Positions 1 to 9,710 of a stretch of DNA of 37,150 bases are shown here, one piece after another. Numbering within the stretch: the first letter of the stretch is position 1; each line of letters opens with the position of its first letter. Position numbers and translations under genes: made by a program. The stretch covers positions 1 through 37,150 of the forward strand of contig JAAVTG010000582.1 of the NCBI GenBank assembly GCA_011947345.1. The letters run 5' to 3'. Below the pieces are notes generated by a model, which saw nothing but the letters and a program-made list of their open reading frames with translations, made no database searches and was not told where the DNA came from. Origin of the DNA: Phytophthora quininea (Eukaryota > Oomycota > Peronosporomycetes > Peronosporales > Peronosporaceae).

Positions 1-2655
1 AGACCTGAAGCTGCTTCGAGAAACTCGGGAATGGCAGGTCGGTGTGGGATTGCTTGAAAATCTTGAAGTGCTGTTGCTTAATGACAACCGCCTAACTGAA
101 GCCCCGAAGTCGATCGAAAAGTGTGGTGTTCTTGCGCTATTGGACCTTTCAAATAATCAGCTCACGAGTCTCAGCAACGAAATTCCGGCGCTGGCATCGT
201 TAACAAAATTCTCTGCGCACCATAATGTTATTCGAGTACTACCCAAGTCAATAGGAGACTTGTCCAATTTGCAGGAAATGGATTTGGCACATAATCGACT
301 GGCAACTCTTCCTGACAGTATCGGAACTCTTCACAAGCTGGAGACATTGCAGCTCTCGGACAATCAACTGCAGAAACTCCCAGTAGACTTTGGTGCATTG
401 ACTCAGCTTCGCCAATTAAACCTCGACAACAACGCCAAGTTGATCAATCTCGACGCTTTCTTCCGGCATCTAACAAGTATCAGCACATTTTCCGCTTCCT
501 CTTGCGGGATTGTCATGTTCGAGTCCTCGGACTTCCTAAAGGACTCGCCAGTCCAGACGCTGCGGTTGCGGCAGAATGCGCTGCTGGAGTTTCCCTTGCT
601 AATTGGCCACGCTACGATGCAAGACACGCTCCAGGAACTTGTACTGGCTGACAATTACCTCACACAAGTGCCCCTTGCTGTTTTGTTGTACTGCAGTCAG
701 CTGCAGCACTTGGATCTCTCCAACAACTCGCTGTGTGTTCTCCCCACGGAAATCGCTCATCTTCGACGACTTGAAGTGTTGTATCTCCATACGAACGCCC
801 TGCAGGTGCTGCCCGACGAGCTCACGCAGCTCATACGACTGAGAGATCTTAGGTGTGACCACAACAAAATCGACGCGTTACCTCTACGTATCGGGAAGTT
901 GATGCAGCTGTCGAAATTGAATGTCTCGTTCAACCAACTCAAGTCATTGCCAACATCGGTAATCGACCTTACCAAGCTGCAGTCGTTGTATGCGAGCGAT
1001 AACTTGTTGGTCACAGCGCCGCCAGCGATCTATCGCATGAAATGCTTTTGCGACTTCTCAAATAACCCGTTCACTGAGCAGCAGCACAAGCGTGTGCAAG
1101 ATCGTCACGACCGAATTGCTCTTGCATCTCGACTTATTGACACTGGAGACTTCACCAGAGCAGAGCAGATCTTGTCGGAGTTATTAGTCGACGCAAACAA
1201 TCTTTCATTTGTTGAGCAGAATGTGCAGACTCCATTGTTGCACTATAAGCGTGGACTCTGCCGGTATATGCTTGTACGTACTCGCTCATTAAAGTTTCTC
1301 TTATTTTCTACCGACTGACACATTCTCGTTGTGCAGTCGAAGTCAGCGAGGCAAACTATTAACGAGACTTCAGCTATCGTGGCTACTTGTGAGCGGGACA
1401 TTAACGGATCTGAGCTCGTTCACGCTCGTCAAGTTCGTTTAAAGTTAAAGCAACAAAATCGCGGTGAGCAACCAGAAGCTCCAGCAAAAGAAAATATTCC
1501 ACCAAAATCTCTTGTCGATAACAACAGCACCGAACCAGATGACACCGTCAAATCCAACTACTTGCAAGCAGTAGAGAACCGTTCAACAGCTCGAGAGCAG
1601 CACCACACATTTGCCCACGGGTCACTAAAAGATCTCGACATCGCAACTCAATTCGGCAGCGTAGAGCTCACCACAGCTTATCATCTAAAGGGTCTCGTTC
1701 AGATGGCTTTGCTTCAATATGCTGAAGCTGTCGACAGCTTTACGAAGGCTCTGCAAAATGTGCACGCTCCATTGCCAGGTCCAGAACCGACAGACAATCA
1801 AAAAGAGGCGCAGCTAGAAGATGCATCGGAGCTTCCATTGACAATCCCCGAACCGAGTATCCATCTCTTCTTGTGTCGTGCGGAGGCATATCGTGGACTT
1901 GGACAGCTTCCATCCGCTATCATAGACCTCCACCACGTCGTTTCTCGGTATCCAATTCAACATGATAGCAGCAAAGTCCAGGCGTTGGAGAACGAATACG
2001 TGCGTGAGTGGGAAGCTCAACAGTCGGCTTGTGGCTTGGACGATGCCGCACTACTACGCGCTTTCAACGTCGAAGCTTCAACAGGACTGGCCAGGAGACC
2101 GGAGGTGGTGGATGTTCACGCTGAGGCTCTCAGCGCAGCCAACTCCAAGAAGAAAATGCCAAATCAAACACGCAAATCAAAGCCAAACGACTACCTCCAC
2201 ACGAACGATTCCGCCTCGAGTGCGAAGCCAAAACAGAAGCACTGGTCGCCGAGAAACAGCAGCGTCGGGCTCCATTCGACGCCATCAATGCTCGCAGTCA
2301 AGTCTTCCTAGCTCGTGCTCGTGATTTCAAGCGTGAAGTCCGCGCCGCATTGGAAATGGAGCTGGAAGAAAATCGACAGCGCCGAGTCGAGCAGGAAATC
2401 GCTCGTGAAGCTGAGAGGAAGCGCTTGGAGATGCGTCGCGAATTCGACGAGCGGATGGTCATGAAGTACGAAGACGAGTGGATGCACTGGTTCTTGAGCG
2501 AAGAGCTGCGTCTTGAAGACGAGCGTCGCCGTCGTGCTGAAGAGGCCCAACGGAAAGCGGACGCTAAAGTCGCGTACGCTGCACGCCTCGCCAAACGTGG
2601 AGGCAAACGTCAAGCTGCAGCTTCTAGAGGCCGAGGCAGCCCGAAGAGAAAGTAA
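1..2655 (+). CDS. LRR-TPR-coiled-coil protein, 5' end missing
   Basis: The reading frame is already open at base 2, so the true start lies upstream. Residues up to about 340 are a run of roughly a dozen leucine-rich repeats of the short LxxLxLxxNxL type (for example LQEMDLAHNRLATLP). A helical section follows, then TPR-like helices in exon 2 (ALLQYAEAVDSFTKAL, LFLCRAEAYRGLGQLPSAI). The end is a highly charged coiled coil rich in E, R and K, closing with a basic tail and a stop at 2653-2655. A phase-0 intron at 1274-1336 (63 nt, donor GTACGT, acceptor GTGCAG) joins the first two blocks. The reading frame then changes between about 2004 and 2160. This is either a lost base in the A-rich stretch near 2150 or a second intron (a GTGAGT donor sits at 2004). 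The likely role is a cytoplasmic protein-interaction scaffold; no enzyme domain is seen. Confidence 0.8.
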
Positions 2656-2762
2656 AACAATACATAAAAAAGTTAGTTCACAAAGATAAACAGTAGCAAA
2701 AGTCCAAGCTCATCTATTGTCCTGCAGCCACAGCACGTAACCTCGGAGGAAGACAAGTTACT

Positions 2763-3400
2763 CTAGCTCTTGTCCAGTGGGCGATTGAAGCCTCCATGGC
2801 GGTTCATGTACTGCCTGTACTCCCTCTTGGTCTCACGACGAGCGGTTCCTGTAGCCGCCGTCTTGGCGTTCTCCTCCACCATTTTGCCCTTGGTGGTGTC
2901 AAAGTCTCCAAAGCCCAGAAGCATCTTCATCTGCTCCTCTTCGCTCAAGTGAGAGAGGTATTCACAGGTTCCTCCTTCCCCTCGAGTTTGTGGCTCTTGA
3001 CGTCAACATCGTGTCTAGAAATTCAAAGTAACAACAACCAACATCAATCCACAGCGTAACCCACCAATAACTTTTGTGTAACCACATACCTGTCGGACTT
3101 CTTCTCGCCACGTCGAGGCGCCGAGCGAGACGTTGAGCGACGTCCACGTCGACCGACAGGCGAGCGAGACGCAGATCGACTTCTGCTGCGGCTGTAGGAG
3201 CGACGGCGGCGGACCAGGCTCCGACTTCTGCTGCGGCTTCGGCGATCTCTGCGGCGGCTGCGAGGCGGCGATCGCGAGCGGGAACGCGACACGGAGCGGG
3301 ACCGACGTCTTCGGCGACTGTGTGAGGGGCTGCGGCGACGTCTGCGACGCCCCAGGCTGTCTAGCGAGCCGCTGCGGCTGCGACTGCGACTGCGCGGCAT
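2763..3400 (-). CDS. U4/U6.U5 tri-snRNP 27 kDa protein-like (SNRNP27), RS-domain splicing factor
   Basis: Exon 1 (3400-3090) begins MPRSRSRSRSGS and is almost wholly arginine/serine dipeptides, the RS domain of splicing factors. An intron at 3015-3089 (75 nt, donor GTATGT, acceptor TTTCTAG) joins in phase to a segment containing HKLEGKEE. The C-terminal block contains LLGFGDFDTTKGK and REYRQYMNRHGGFNRPLD, the conserved core of the SNRNP27 family (tri-snRNP component of the spliceosome). I chose the ATG at 3400 because the open frame upstream offers only a TTG. Between about 2950 and 2975 the frame changes by one base, in the sense of a lost base, joining the LEGKEE block to the LSEEEQMKM block. 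A real mutation in such a conserved gene would be surprising, so I suspect a consensus error. It is convergent with the LRR gene, about 107 bp from its stop. Confidence 0.85.
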
Positions 3401-3473
3401 GAGGTTATACTCCAAATGGTGCGAAAGGTAACCCAGCCAAATTTTCAGCCAATGAAAACGCCGTTAGCTGAAT

Positions 3474-4149
3474 ATGACGCCGCAGAAGAGGAAGCAGTAT
3501 GGGGACGAAGCGTTAGCGAAGGCTGTGGAGCGTGTCGTGGACGGCGGAGAGCGCGCCGCGGTGGTTGGAAGAGAGCAGCGTATCCCGTACCGTACCCTGC
3601 TGATGTACGTGTCTCGACGACGACGTGGAGTGGTTACTCTGGCCAAGAAGAGAGGACCCTCCGGCTCTCACATCCGACGGAGAGCAGCAACTTTTGCAAT
3701 GGATGAAAGAACTGCAGACCGCTGGACTGCCAGTCAGACGACGAGAGCTGCTGGTGAAGGCCAACGAGGTCCTCAAGAGCATCAACGGGCCGGACGCCGT
3801 GCTGTCTACAGGCTGGTACAGCCGCTTTAGGGATCGACACCCAGAGGTTACTGGGCCCGGAGGGCAGTTGGTGATTACGGAGGATTCAGAGCAGATTATG
3901 GAGGGTGATAAGCAGGTGCAACAGCTAGAAGCAGAGAACGAGATACTGACGCCAGCGGAGACGGCTGTGCTGGAAGTACAGAAGAGTTACGTCGATATTT
4001 GGCCAGCTCAAGATGTCGTGGATGCGTTCGACGTGATGCTGGACTCGGGCAAGGCCAGAATGTTTTCCGTTATGGGACCGGGAGAGCTGAGAGATCTGTG
4101 GTTGAGGAAACAACTGCGGCAAATGAGAGAGAGGCCACAAGCGTCGTGA
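3474..4149 (+). CDS. CENP-B/Tc5-type helix-turn-helix DNA-binding protein, frameshifted
   Basis: The first block (3474 to about 3665) starts MTPQKRKQYGDEALAKAV and holds a psq-like helix-turn-helix followed by a basic SRRRRG hinge. The second block, one frame over (about 3655-4149), continues with a CENP-B/HTH_Tnp_Tc5 type domain (LLQWMKELQTAGLPVRRREL, then GWYSRFRDRHPEV) and an acidic helical tail. The two blocks join cleanly if one C is dropped from the CCC run near 3660, so the break is a one-base insertion. No DDE nuclease domain follows. The protein is therefore a domesticated or free-standing DNA-binding protein of pogo/Tc5 ancestry, of a kind common in oomycetes; its target is unknown. 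It is divergent from the SNRNP27 gene, whose start lies 74 bp upstream. Confidence 0.7.
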
Positions 4150-4192
4150 AAAGGGGTCTGAAATTGGTTTATCGTTCTCCAACTGACCTCGG

Positions 4193-4681
4193 TTATGGAT
4201 GAACTTCTGGACAACTCAGGCCCCGACCTTGCTCGGACCCACTGTCACAGCTCGAAACATCCCCACCTCTAACGTCATCCGGACCAAAAGTGTTGCCTCG
4301 ATTCATATCTGGCGATCCCAAAGAAGACCCAGGTGAAGCAGCAGAGGACTGCAAATTAGTCAGATCGAAACTGGCCGATCGAGCGAACTTTGGCCTCCGT
4401 GATTTGCGTCCGGGTCGACGTGAGGACTCCGCGGGTGCTGCTATGGATGTCTGCAGTGACGACCCAACAATATTTGGCTTGGTTTCTCCACTGTCGGCAT
4501 TACTGGAAGATTGGCCATCCGATCCATGATGTCCAACTGACCGTCGATCGGTGCCGAGGTCATCTGCCGATAACTTCCCGTGTCGCGCACATGGGGACGA
4601 CCGCCACGCCACCCGAGACGTCGGAGGACGCCGCGTCTGCTGCCACCGGCCGCGTCCAGAGCTGTCTAGTACTATTACCAA
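4193..4681 (-). CDS. hypothetical serine-rich ORF
   Basis: This is an uninterrupted frame of 162 codons, rich in Ser, Gly, Arg and Asp. It contains a basic patch (RRPGRKSRRPKFARSASF) that resembles phosphorylated linker sequence. I recognise no domain. It is tail-to-tail with the HTH protein, 43 bp away. The composition is low complexity and the opposite strand is also fairly open, so chance is a real possibility. Confidence 0.25.
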   Translation of the reverse strand: MVIVLDSSGRGRWQQTRRPPTSRVAWRSSPCARHGKLSADDLGTDRRSVGHHGSDGQSSSNADSGETKPNIVGSSLQTSIAAPAESSRRPGRKSRRPKFARSASFDLTNLQSSAASPGSSLGSPDMNRGNTFGPDDVRGGDVSSCDSGSEQGRGLSCPEVHP

Positions 4682-4686
4682 AAACG

Positions 4687-4775
4687 CGTTTGACTACTGG
4701 GAATATATTTCGCCCGCCTATTTGACTACCAGGAATGTATTTAACATATTTGACTATATTCCTGGTAGTCAAATA
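4687..4775. repeat. perfect 18-bp inverted repeat plus a third related copy
   Basis: TATTTGACTACCAGGAAT (4719-4736) and its exact reverse complement (4758-4775) are separated by 21 bp, so the region can fold into a stable hairpin or cruciform. A diverged direct copy, TTTGACTACTGGGAATAT, starts at about 4689. The unit is AT-rich and lies about 100 bp upstream of the CRN start codon. It looks like the end of a MITE or a foldback element; no target-site duplication was identified. Confidence 0.75.
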
Positions 4776-4876
4776 AATGGGTTTTCAATCTATGTGACAC
4801 GCCTTCACTTCCGCTTAAATACGTCCAGAAATTCCTCGCTTCTTCCTCATTCCAGAATCTGCCGGCTCGAGGAAAG

Positions 4877-6238
4877 ATGGTGCAGCTCTTCTGTGTGATC
4901 GTTGGCGAGGAGAGCGTGTTCTCGGTGCGAGTGGACGAGAGCGACTTCGTGGATGACTTGAAGGACGCGATCAAGGAGAAGAAGATGTACAACTTTCCTG
5001 CCGATAAGTTGCAGCTCTTCCTGGCGAAGACGGTGGGCGGCGCGTGGCTAGGGCTAGACGAGGCTGGCGCGGCATCTGTGGACCTCGATCAAGATGGGGA
5101 CGCACAACACTCGAACACGAAGCTCGTGAAGATGACATCCCTGCAGCGTCTTAAAACTGCGTCGGACAGCTCCCAGATCAGGACCAAGTTCACGTGCTGG
5201 TGGTGGTTCCGGAGCAAAAACACGCACAACCTGGATTGTGGCTTGTCGCTGGATCCGTTGAAAACGCGTTGAACACGAAAGGGATTCGCTGCAGGCTGTA
5301 TCGACTGGCGGGGTTATACCTTGGATACTACGATCCTGCGCGCCGTGCCGAGGACAAGGATAGCGCCCTCTGGTATGAAGGCAAAACATTGCGCATCCAC
5401 AGTCTGTTCGAGACCAGTAAGTTCACTCATCCTGTTGATGCAGCTTGTGTTGCTTGGTTGGACTAACTCTTTGTTTGACAGGAGAGAATGCTCTGCTGTT
5501 TGACAATGCATTACAGGACGAAAGTATCACCTCATCATCCGCACTCAACGGCCACACCGTTTCAACAAATGTTGCATCTCCTGGAATTTCTTGGGAGTTA
5601 AGCCAACTTCGGCGCATCTACGGTCGGGATTATGATCCAAGTGACACCGACTCCCCAAGCCTCGATGTTATCTCTATCAACCACCACCTCGATCGTTGAC
5701 ACAACGGCTAACGAATTCAAGTATCAGCGTCTCGAGAGCGAAGAGTGGTTCGGGTCGGTGGGGAAGGCACAGAGCTGCCATGTGATGTCCAGAGAGCATT
5801 GCCTGAGATATCCAGGCTACAAGAAGTATAACAACGACCCAAGCAATCGTCTTGCTCTTTCTGCAGAAATGCACGAGTGGTTTGATGCTCGGTCGTATAC
5901 GGTGCCGACGATGAAAGTTTCCGTCGAGTCCACATCGGAAGGATTTGTAATCGGCAACAGATACGAATCTTTTGAGTACGTGCTGAATACTACTTGTTCT
6001 AACATTATTTATGATGCCATAGGCGAATTTGGTTGTGCGCGCGTGGAATGCTGAATTCGCAAGACTTCTCTCGCTGCTTTTGAAAGAAGGCTTTGTTGTT
6101 GCGGAGGATGGCTTGGAGATGCGAACATCCGTCTACGTACAGAACAAGAAGGTGTTTTGCGAGTGCATGGAGTGGAAGCGCATACAGACAGAGAAGAGGT
6201 GGAGAGAGCACGAGGATATGGCACCTGCTGTGGACTGA
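4877..6238 (+). pseudogene. Crinkler (CRN) effector gene with HNH-nuclease-like C-terminus, broken
   Basis: CRN proteins are modular oomycete effectors that act in host nuclei. The N-terminal ubiquitin-like region carries the LFLAK motif at residues 47-51. The DWL region ends with HVLVVVPE near 5192-5215. An intron at 5417-5481 (65 nt, GTAAGT...TTGACAG) lies in the variable part. The C-terminal block (about 5700-6000) has the spacing CHVMSREHC...NDPSNRLALS..MHEWFD, which fits an HNH-type nuclease fold of the kind described in some Crinklers; this assignment is inferred from the motif. There are three frame breaks, near 5160, 5640-5700 and 6000-6035. As it stands only the N-terminal part would be made. 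Either the gene is dead or the consensus has errors. There is no obvious signal peptide, as is usual for many CRNs. Confidence 0.85.
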
Positions 6239-6298
6239 CAGCACCACACGTAGCGTATCGTAAGATACTACTGAGGTTGAACGACTTCGATCTCAAAA

Positions 6299-6502
6299 AT
6301 GGCATACTCACCTGAACAATACCTCGCCAACAAAGAGCGCATCAAAGCATCTCAAAAGCGGTACTATGGGCGCACACGTGCCACTCGTTTAGCCTACCAA
6401 AAAGGCTACCGGGGGCTTGACCGGTATTGTCGGGATTATCCTGGGACCAAAAGCCACCAATCCACACCAAAAATGACCAAAAGGCACCATCTTAAACAAT
6501 AA
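6299..6502 (+). CDS. small basic hypothetical protein or fragment
   Basis: This 67-codon ORF starts MAYSPEQYLANKERIKASQK and is rich in Lys, Arg, Tyr and Gln. The first 40 residues look like a helical basic region; the tail looks non-coding. It lies 60 bp downstream of the CRN remnant. It is probably the start of a decayed gene. No family recognised. Confidence 0.3.
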   Translation: MAYSPEQYLANKERIKASQKRYYGRTRATRLAYQKGYRGLDRYCRDYPGTKSHQSTPKMTKRHHLKQ

Positions 6503-7123
6503 AATGCGTGTCTGTCAGATTGGCTGAAAAATTAACTAATGTAAGTATAAACACAAGTTTAAATAGTACATTGAGATGTCTCAGATACTGAGACAGTGCT
6601 CTAATTTGAAACGTCCTAAACTATTTTAAACATCTAGATTTTTGAAACGTACCTATGACATGGACTATTCTACATACTTTGTCGTTTTGGTTCCCACGTG
6701 CTCGAAGAGCGTTTCCATCTCCATCTCAAGCGCCAATATCCAATAGCGAGCAATCAGGCGCTGGTTGCTCACTCTGCATAACTTCTTCAGTTGCGCCCGA
6801 GACAGGACAAATATCTAACCAACAACAGAGGGCTGGGATATCTTCTTTTATCAGTACACTGCTTACCCGGGCTTCCACCCGGGGGCCGCAGTTCGTTTAG
6901 TACAGCATTGACAAAAATTGACACTATCGTTCATGAGAGTGCTGCCTCTTCATCCTCCAGCAGCAGCAGCAGCAGCGGAGTCGGCAGTACAGCTAGCTAT
7001 ATTCCATCTGGCAACGACGGCAATTATTGAATGCAATTTAATCACGCGATTTTGAATTCATGTAGTGCGCTAAACAATATTCTCTTAGCTTTTTGCCAGA
7101 ATACAACAGCTAACATCCTAGAT
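6503..7123. other. AT-rich intergenic stretch with a CAG microsatellite
   Basis: No gene is supported here. The only clear structure is a (CAG)n tract at 6958-6977. The short open frames are not convincing. The 3' end of the histone H4 gene abuts this stretch; I saw no canonical histone mRNA stem-loop just beyond its stop codon. Confidence 0.5.
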
Positions 7124-7435
7124 TCACTTGCTGAGTCCATACAAGGTGCGGCCTTGGCGCTTAAGCGCGTAGATGACGTCCATAGTCTTGATTGTTTTTC
7201 GATTGGCGTGCTGCGCGTAGACAACGGCATCTTGAATAAGTTCCTTCAGGAAAACCTTCAGCACTGCCCGGGTATACTCATGGATCAGCCCAGACATTCT
7301 GACGACACCTCCACGGCGGGCAAGACGTCGGATAGAAGCTGTTGAGATCCCTTGGATGCTGTCACGTAAAATGCGACGGTGGCGCTTGGCGCCTCCCTGT
7401 CCAAGACCTTTACCACCTTTGCCACGACCACTCAT
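7124..7435 (-). CDS. divergent histone H4 variant
   Basis: This intact, intronless frame of 103 codons has the usual H4 length and starts [20 protein letters not shown]. It has the hallmark blocks [16 protein letters not shown] and [12 protein letters not shown], so the histone fold is certain. It departs strongly from the near-invariant eukaryotic H4. In standard numbering K12 is Q, K20 is R, N25 is S, K31 is T, P32 is A, K44 is V, E53 is Y, E63 is K and K77 is N, and the end is YGLSK instead of YGFGG. K5, K8, K16, K79 and K91 are kept. An in-frame ATG at 7462 would add nine residues (MPCCSRDAL). It stands alone, without an H3 partner, in a transposon-rich stretch. It may be a specialised nucleosome component or a diverging duplicate; expression is unknown. 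Confidence 0.93.
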   Translation of the reverse strand: MSGRGKGGKGLGQGGAKRHRRILRDSIQGISTASIRRLARRGGVVRMSGLIHEYTRAVLKVFLKELIQDAVVYAQHANRKTIKTMDVIYALKRQGRTLYGLSK

Positions 7436-7521
7436 CAAAGCGTCACGGCTACAGCAAGGCATGTCGCTTAGACAACGTTCTTAGCAAACGTAAAGCATTG
7501 TACTTACGCTGTCCTGGTTGC

Positions 7522-7538
7522 TGACGTCAATACACGTG
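7522..7538 (-). promoter_or_regulatory. CRE-like and E-box/G-box-like palindromes upstream of H4
   Basis: TGACGTCA (7522-7529) and CACGTG (7533-7538) lie 87-103 bp upstream of the MSGRGK start codon. Both are perfect palindromes of the bZIP and bHLH/bZIP classes. Their position suits a proximal promoter for the H4 variant. A regulatory role is inferred from position only. Confidence 0.3.
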
Positions 7539-7991
7539 CATTGATACGAATACAGGGCGTCAAACGTTACCACCTGAACATTTCAGCCTCAACCAAATAT
7601 TCACACCACAAACGTTGCACCCGTGTCGTAGTAGGCTCTGCTCTCGGCTCCTGGGTAAATTATCGAGTGATGCCAGGCATCGAGAGCACTACGCTGCTCT
7701 ATTACGGCTCCATGGAAGTTCAAGTCAGCTACTGTCCTCATTTTCATCAGTTAGGACACAGTAGAGTCTCGCCGAGCAAGTTCAAGTCAGGAGGTGTGGG
7801 CATTAGGACACATTGCGCGAAGTGCCAACTGCCCTTCGGAGCGACTTGTTTAAGGAACTCAAGTACTCGTAACTTCAACAGCCTTGGGAAAAGAACGAGG
7901 ATCCTTCTGCTCCCGTTGTTGCTAGCATATTTCGCGCACCGTCTCCACTGAATGCCGTCCTAGTAGTGCTGTGCTGCCCCATCGGTGATTT
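7539..7991. other. intergenic stretch, no supported gene
   Basis: A 136-codon open frame at 7541-7951 (+) has composition and residue order that do not look like a protein. A short direct repeat (AAGTTCAAGTCAG, near 7717 and 7779) is present, and GTTAGGACAC/ATTAGGACAC recur nearby. This is possibly remnant repeat sequence. Confidence 0.4.
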
Positions 7992-8869
7992 ATGACGCCC
8001 TTAATTGGCCGATATGCAGTTATTTTCAAATATGCTGCTCAAGCCAAACCAGCAACCCTGAACAAGACCTGGTGGCCAAGCTCTGGCGAAGCGAGGAAGT
8101 GCAACGAATCCATCGTGAATGCCATGAATGCACGTCAAGTTCTGGCTCAGGAAGGATATCTTGTCCTTTACAAGGCTGTCGATGATGCGACCATCAACTT
8201 CATGCTGAGACTTGCGCGCGGCAACACGTTATCGTGGAGCAATGGCACCTGGAATGGCGAAGCCCTTGACACCTATCGGCCGAGTGCATTGCTGCCACAA
8301 CCAGTCAATCGCATGCTGACAAACCAGTTTCGCCGCCATTACGAGACCTTTTTCCCGGAGTCAACAGCGTCGGAGTGGAGGCTGCTCAGAACCTTGGCGG
8401 GGGCCCAAGACCAGCCTGTTCGTCATGATTACCCCCACCTTTGCCCGACACCCACGCTGCGGACACGAGGTCAGTTCCTGCGTCGCTTTTGGTGACCACT
8501 CAGGACGACACGGTCATTTACGGTTATGGGTGGAACCGACTGGTTGCTGTTCGCTCCAATGCGGATACCATACGGCTCAACAAAGGAGACATGATGCACT
8601 TCCGAGGGGACTTCATCTACGCCCCTGCTGGTTACACCACCAACAATCTTTTCATCCACGGGCGCCTGGACTCACCGTTCTACAATCGGGCTATCGACGT
8701 CGACCTTCCTCTTCTCGTCGCTGTCATCGATGATCTTGAAATGGTTGACGGTCTGTTCTGCTACGTCCGCAACTGCCCCTTCGTCGCAAGTGGCACGATG
8801 TCATTGCGCCGTCACATAAACCGCTATCACTCATTCTTCTTCGGGAGACCAAGGACGCCGCGTGCGTGA
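7992..8869 (+). CDS. probable 2-oxoglutarate/Fe(II) oxygenase-like protein with C-terminal zinc finger, frameshifted
   Basis: The first block opens with a helix followed by ARQVLAQEGYLVLYKAVDDA, the style of the start of a double-stranded beta-helix oxygenase. It runs through AGAQDQPVRHDYP (near 8400-8430), which resembles the metal-binding strand. The second block, in another frame (from about 8445), continues with beta-strand-rich sequence and MHFRGDFIYAPAGY, a plausible distal strand. It ends with one C2H2-like finger (CYVRNCPF...LRRHINRYH). The frame change falls between about 8425 and 8475, in the sense of a lost base. If the family call is right, the HxD iron ligand is altered (RHD). 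The family is inferred from motif order. A start at Met 46 is also possible. Confidence 0.45.
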
Positions 8870-9003
8870 GCTGCTCCAGCAAGATGCCGGTTTGATTGAC
8901 GAGAACTGCAGGGGTGAACCGTCTCTCAAGATGTGTGTGTGTTTTCTTCTCTTTTTGCGTAGTTTAATCTTGCCAATGCAACAACCAAATCTCTATTCAA
9001 CGT

Positions 9004-9640
9004 GTGCAAAGTCCTGGGACGTCCACTAAGTTCTCCACTCTGGCGAAATCGACTTCGTACGGCGGTGAAGAAGATGTGCGCGACGGCAAGGTGACACTTG
9101 TCGGACTGAAATGCTCGGTAGTTCTGTGTATTGGCGCTGTAGGAGGGCTGATATCGTGTGTGCACTTTGAGAGGTATGGCGACATTTGAGAAATGAAGCA
9201 TCACCACTTGGGCGGGTAGATCCATTGGAGACTTAGACCGAGGGGCAGGAGACCTGCCTGATGGTGGGTTTATGGAGATCGTGATGTCCATGGGGGTGGA
9301 ACTACATCTAAAAGTCGAAGAGAAATGCGTCGCTGATTCGAGCAAACTTGGTGAACCTAGCCCAGCATTGCAAATGTCGTGCCATACTGCTATCTAATTC
9401 GTGAAATTTGTGAAGTCTTTCCTGGCAGAAATTGCCTTCAGAAGACAGCTCGAGGCTGACACCACACGTGTAACACGGTTGTAACGTAAAACGAACTTCA
9501 TCATCAGTATTTAATCGTCGACCTCAACGCTTTCAGGCCCGATCATGTGCGTGAACAGGAGGAGCTTCTTACAACAGGAGAGCAACTTGGATTGTATCAG
9601 CTCTTGCTCCTGCTAGCGAAAGCTGCAATGCACAGCGTAT
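9004..9640 (+). pseudogene. decayed plus-strand coding sequence of unknown family
   Basis: Several short stretches read like protein but in different frames. The first, around 9004-9189, includes EEDVRDGKVTLVGLKCSVV and a hydrophobic segment. A second is around 9255-9350. A third, around 9509-9639, includes DLNAFRPDHVREQEELLTTG and LYQLLLLLAKAA before a stop. No frame is open throughout. It could be an old gene or a repeat-borne ORF. I do not recognise it. Confidence 0.3.
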
Positions 9641-9710
9641 GACAGCTTGTTCCTATTTTGACATGACAAGTGCAAAATAAAGTGCTGTGATAAACTGTGC
9701 CACGACTTAG

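Noticed and set aside
4551..4898. 115-codon plus-strand frame running into the CRN gene
   Set aside because: It is crossed by the hairpin repeat, and the CRN has its own ATG at 4877 with the correct frame.
6958..6977. CAG tract read as a polyserine protein
   Set aside because: A simple microsatellite; the surrounding frame is not protein-like.
7541..7951. 136-codon plus-strand frame beside the H4 gene
   Set aside because: No protein-like pattern and no neighbour relation; probably chance.
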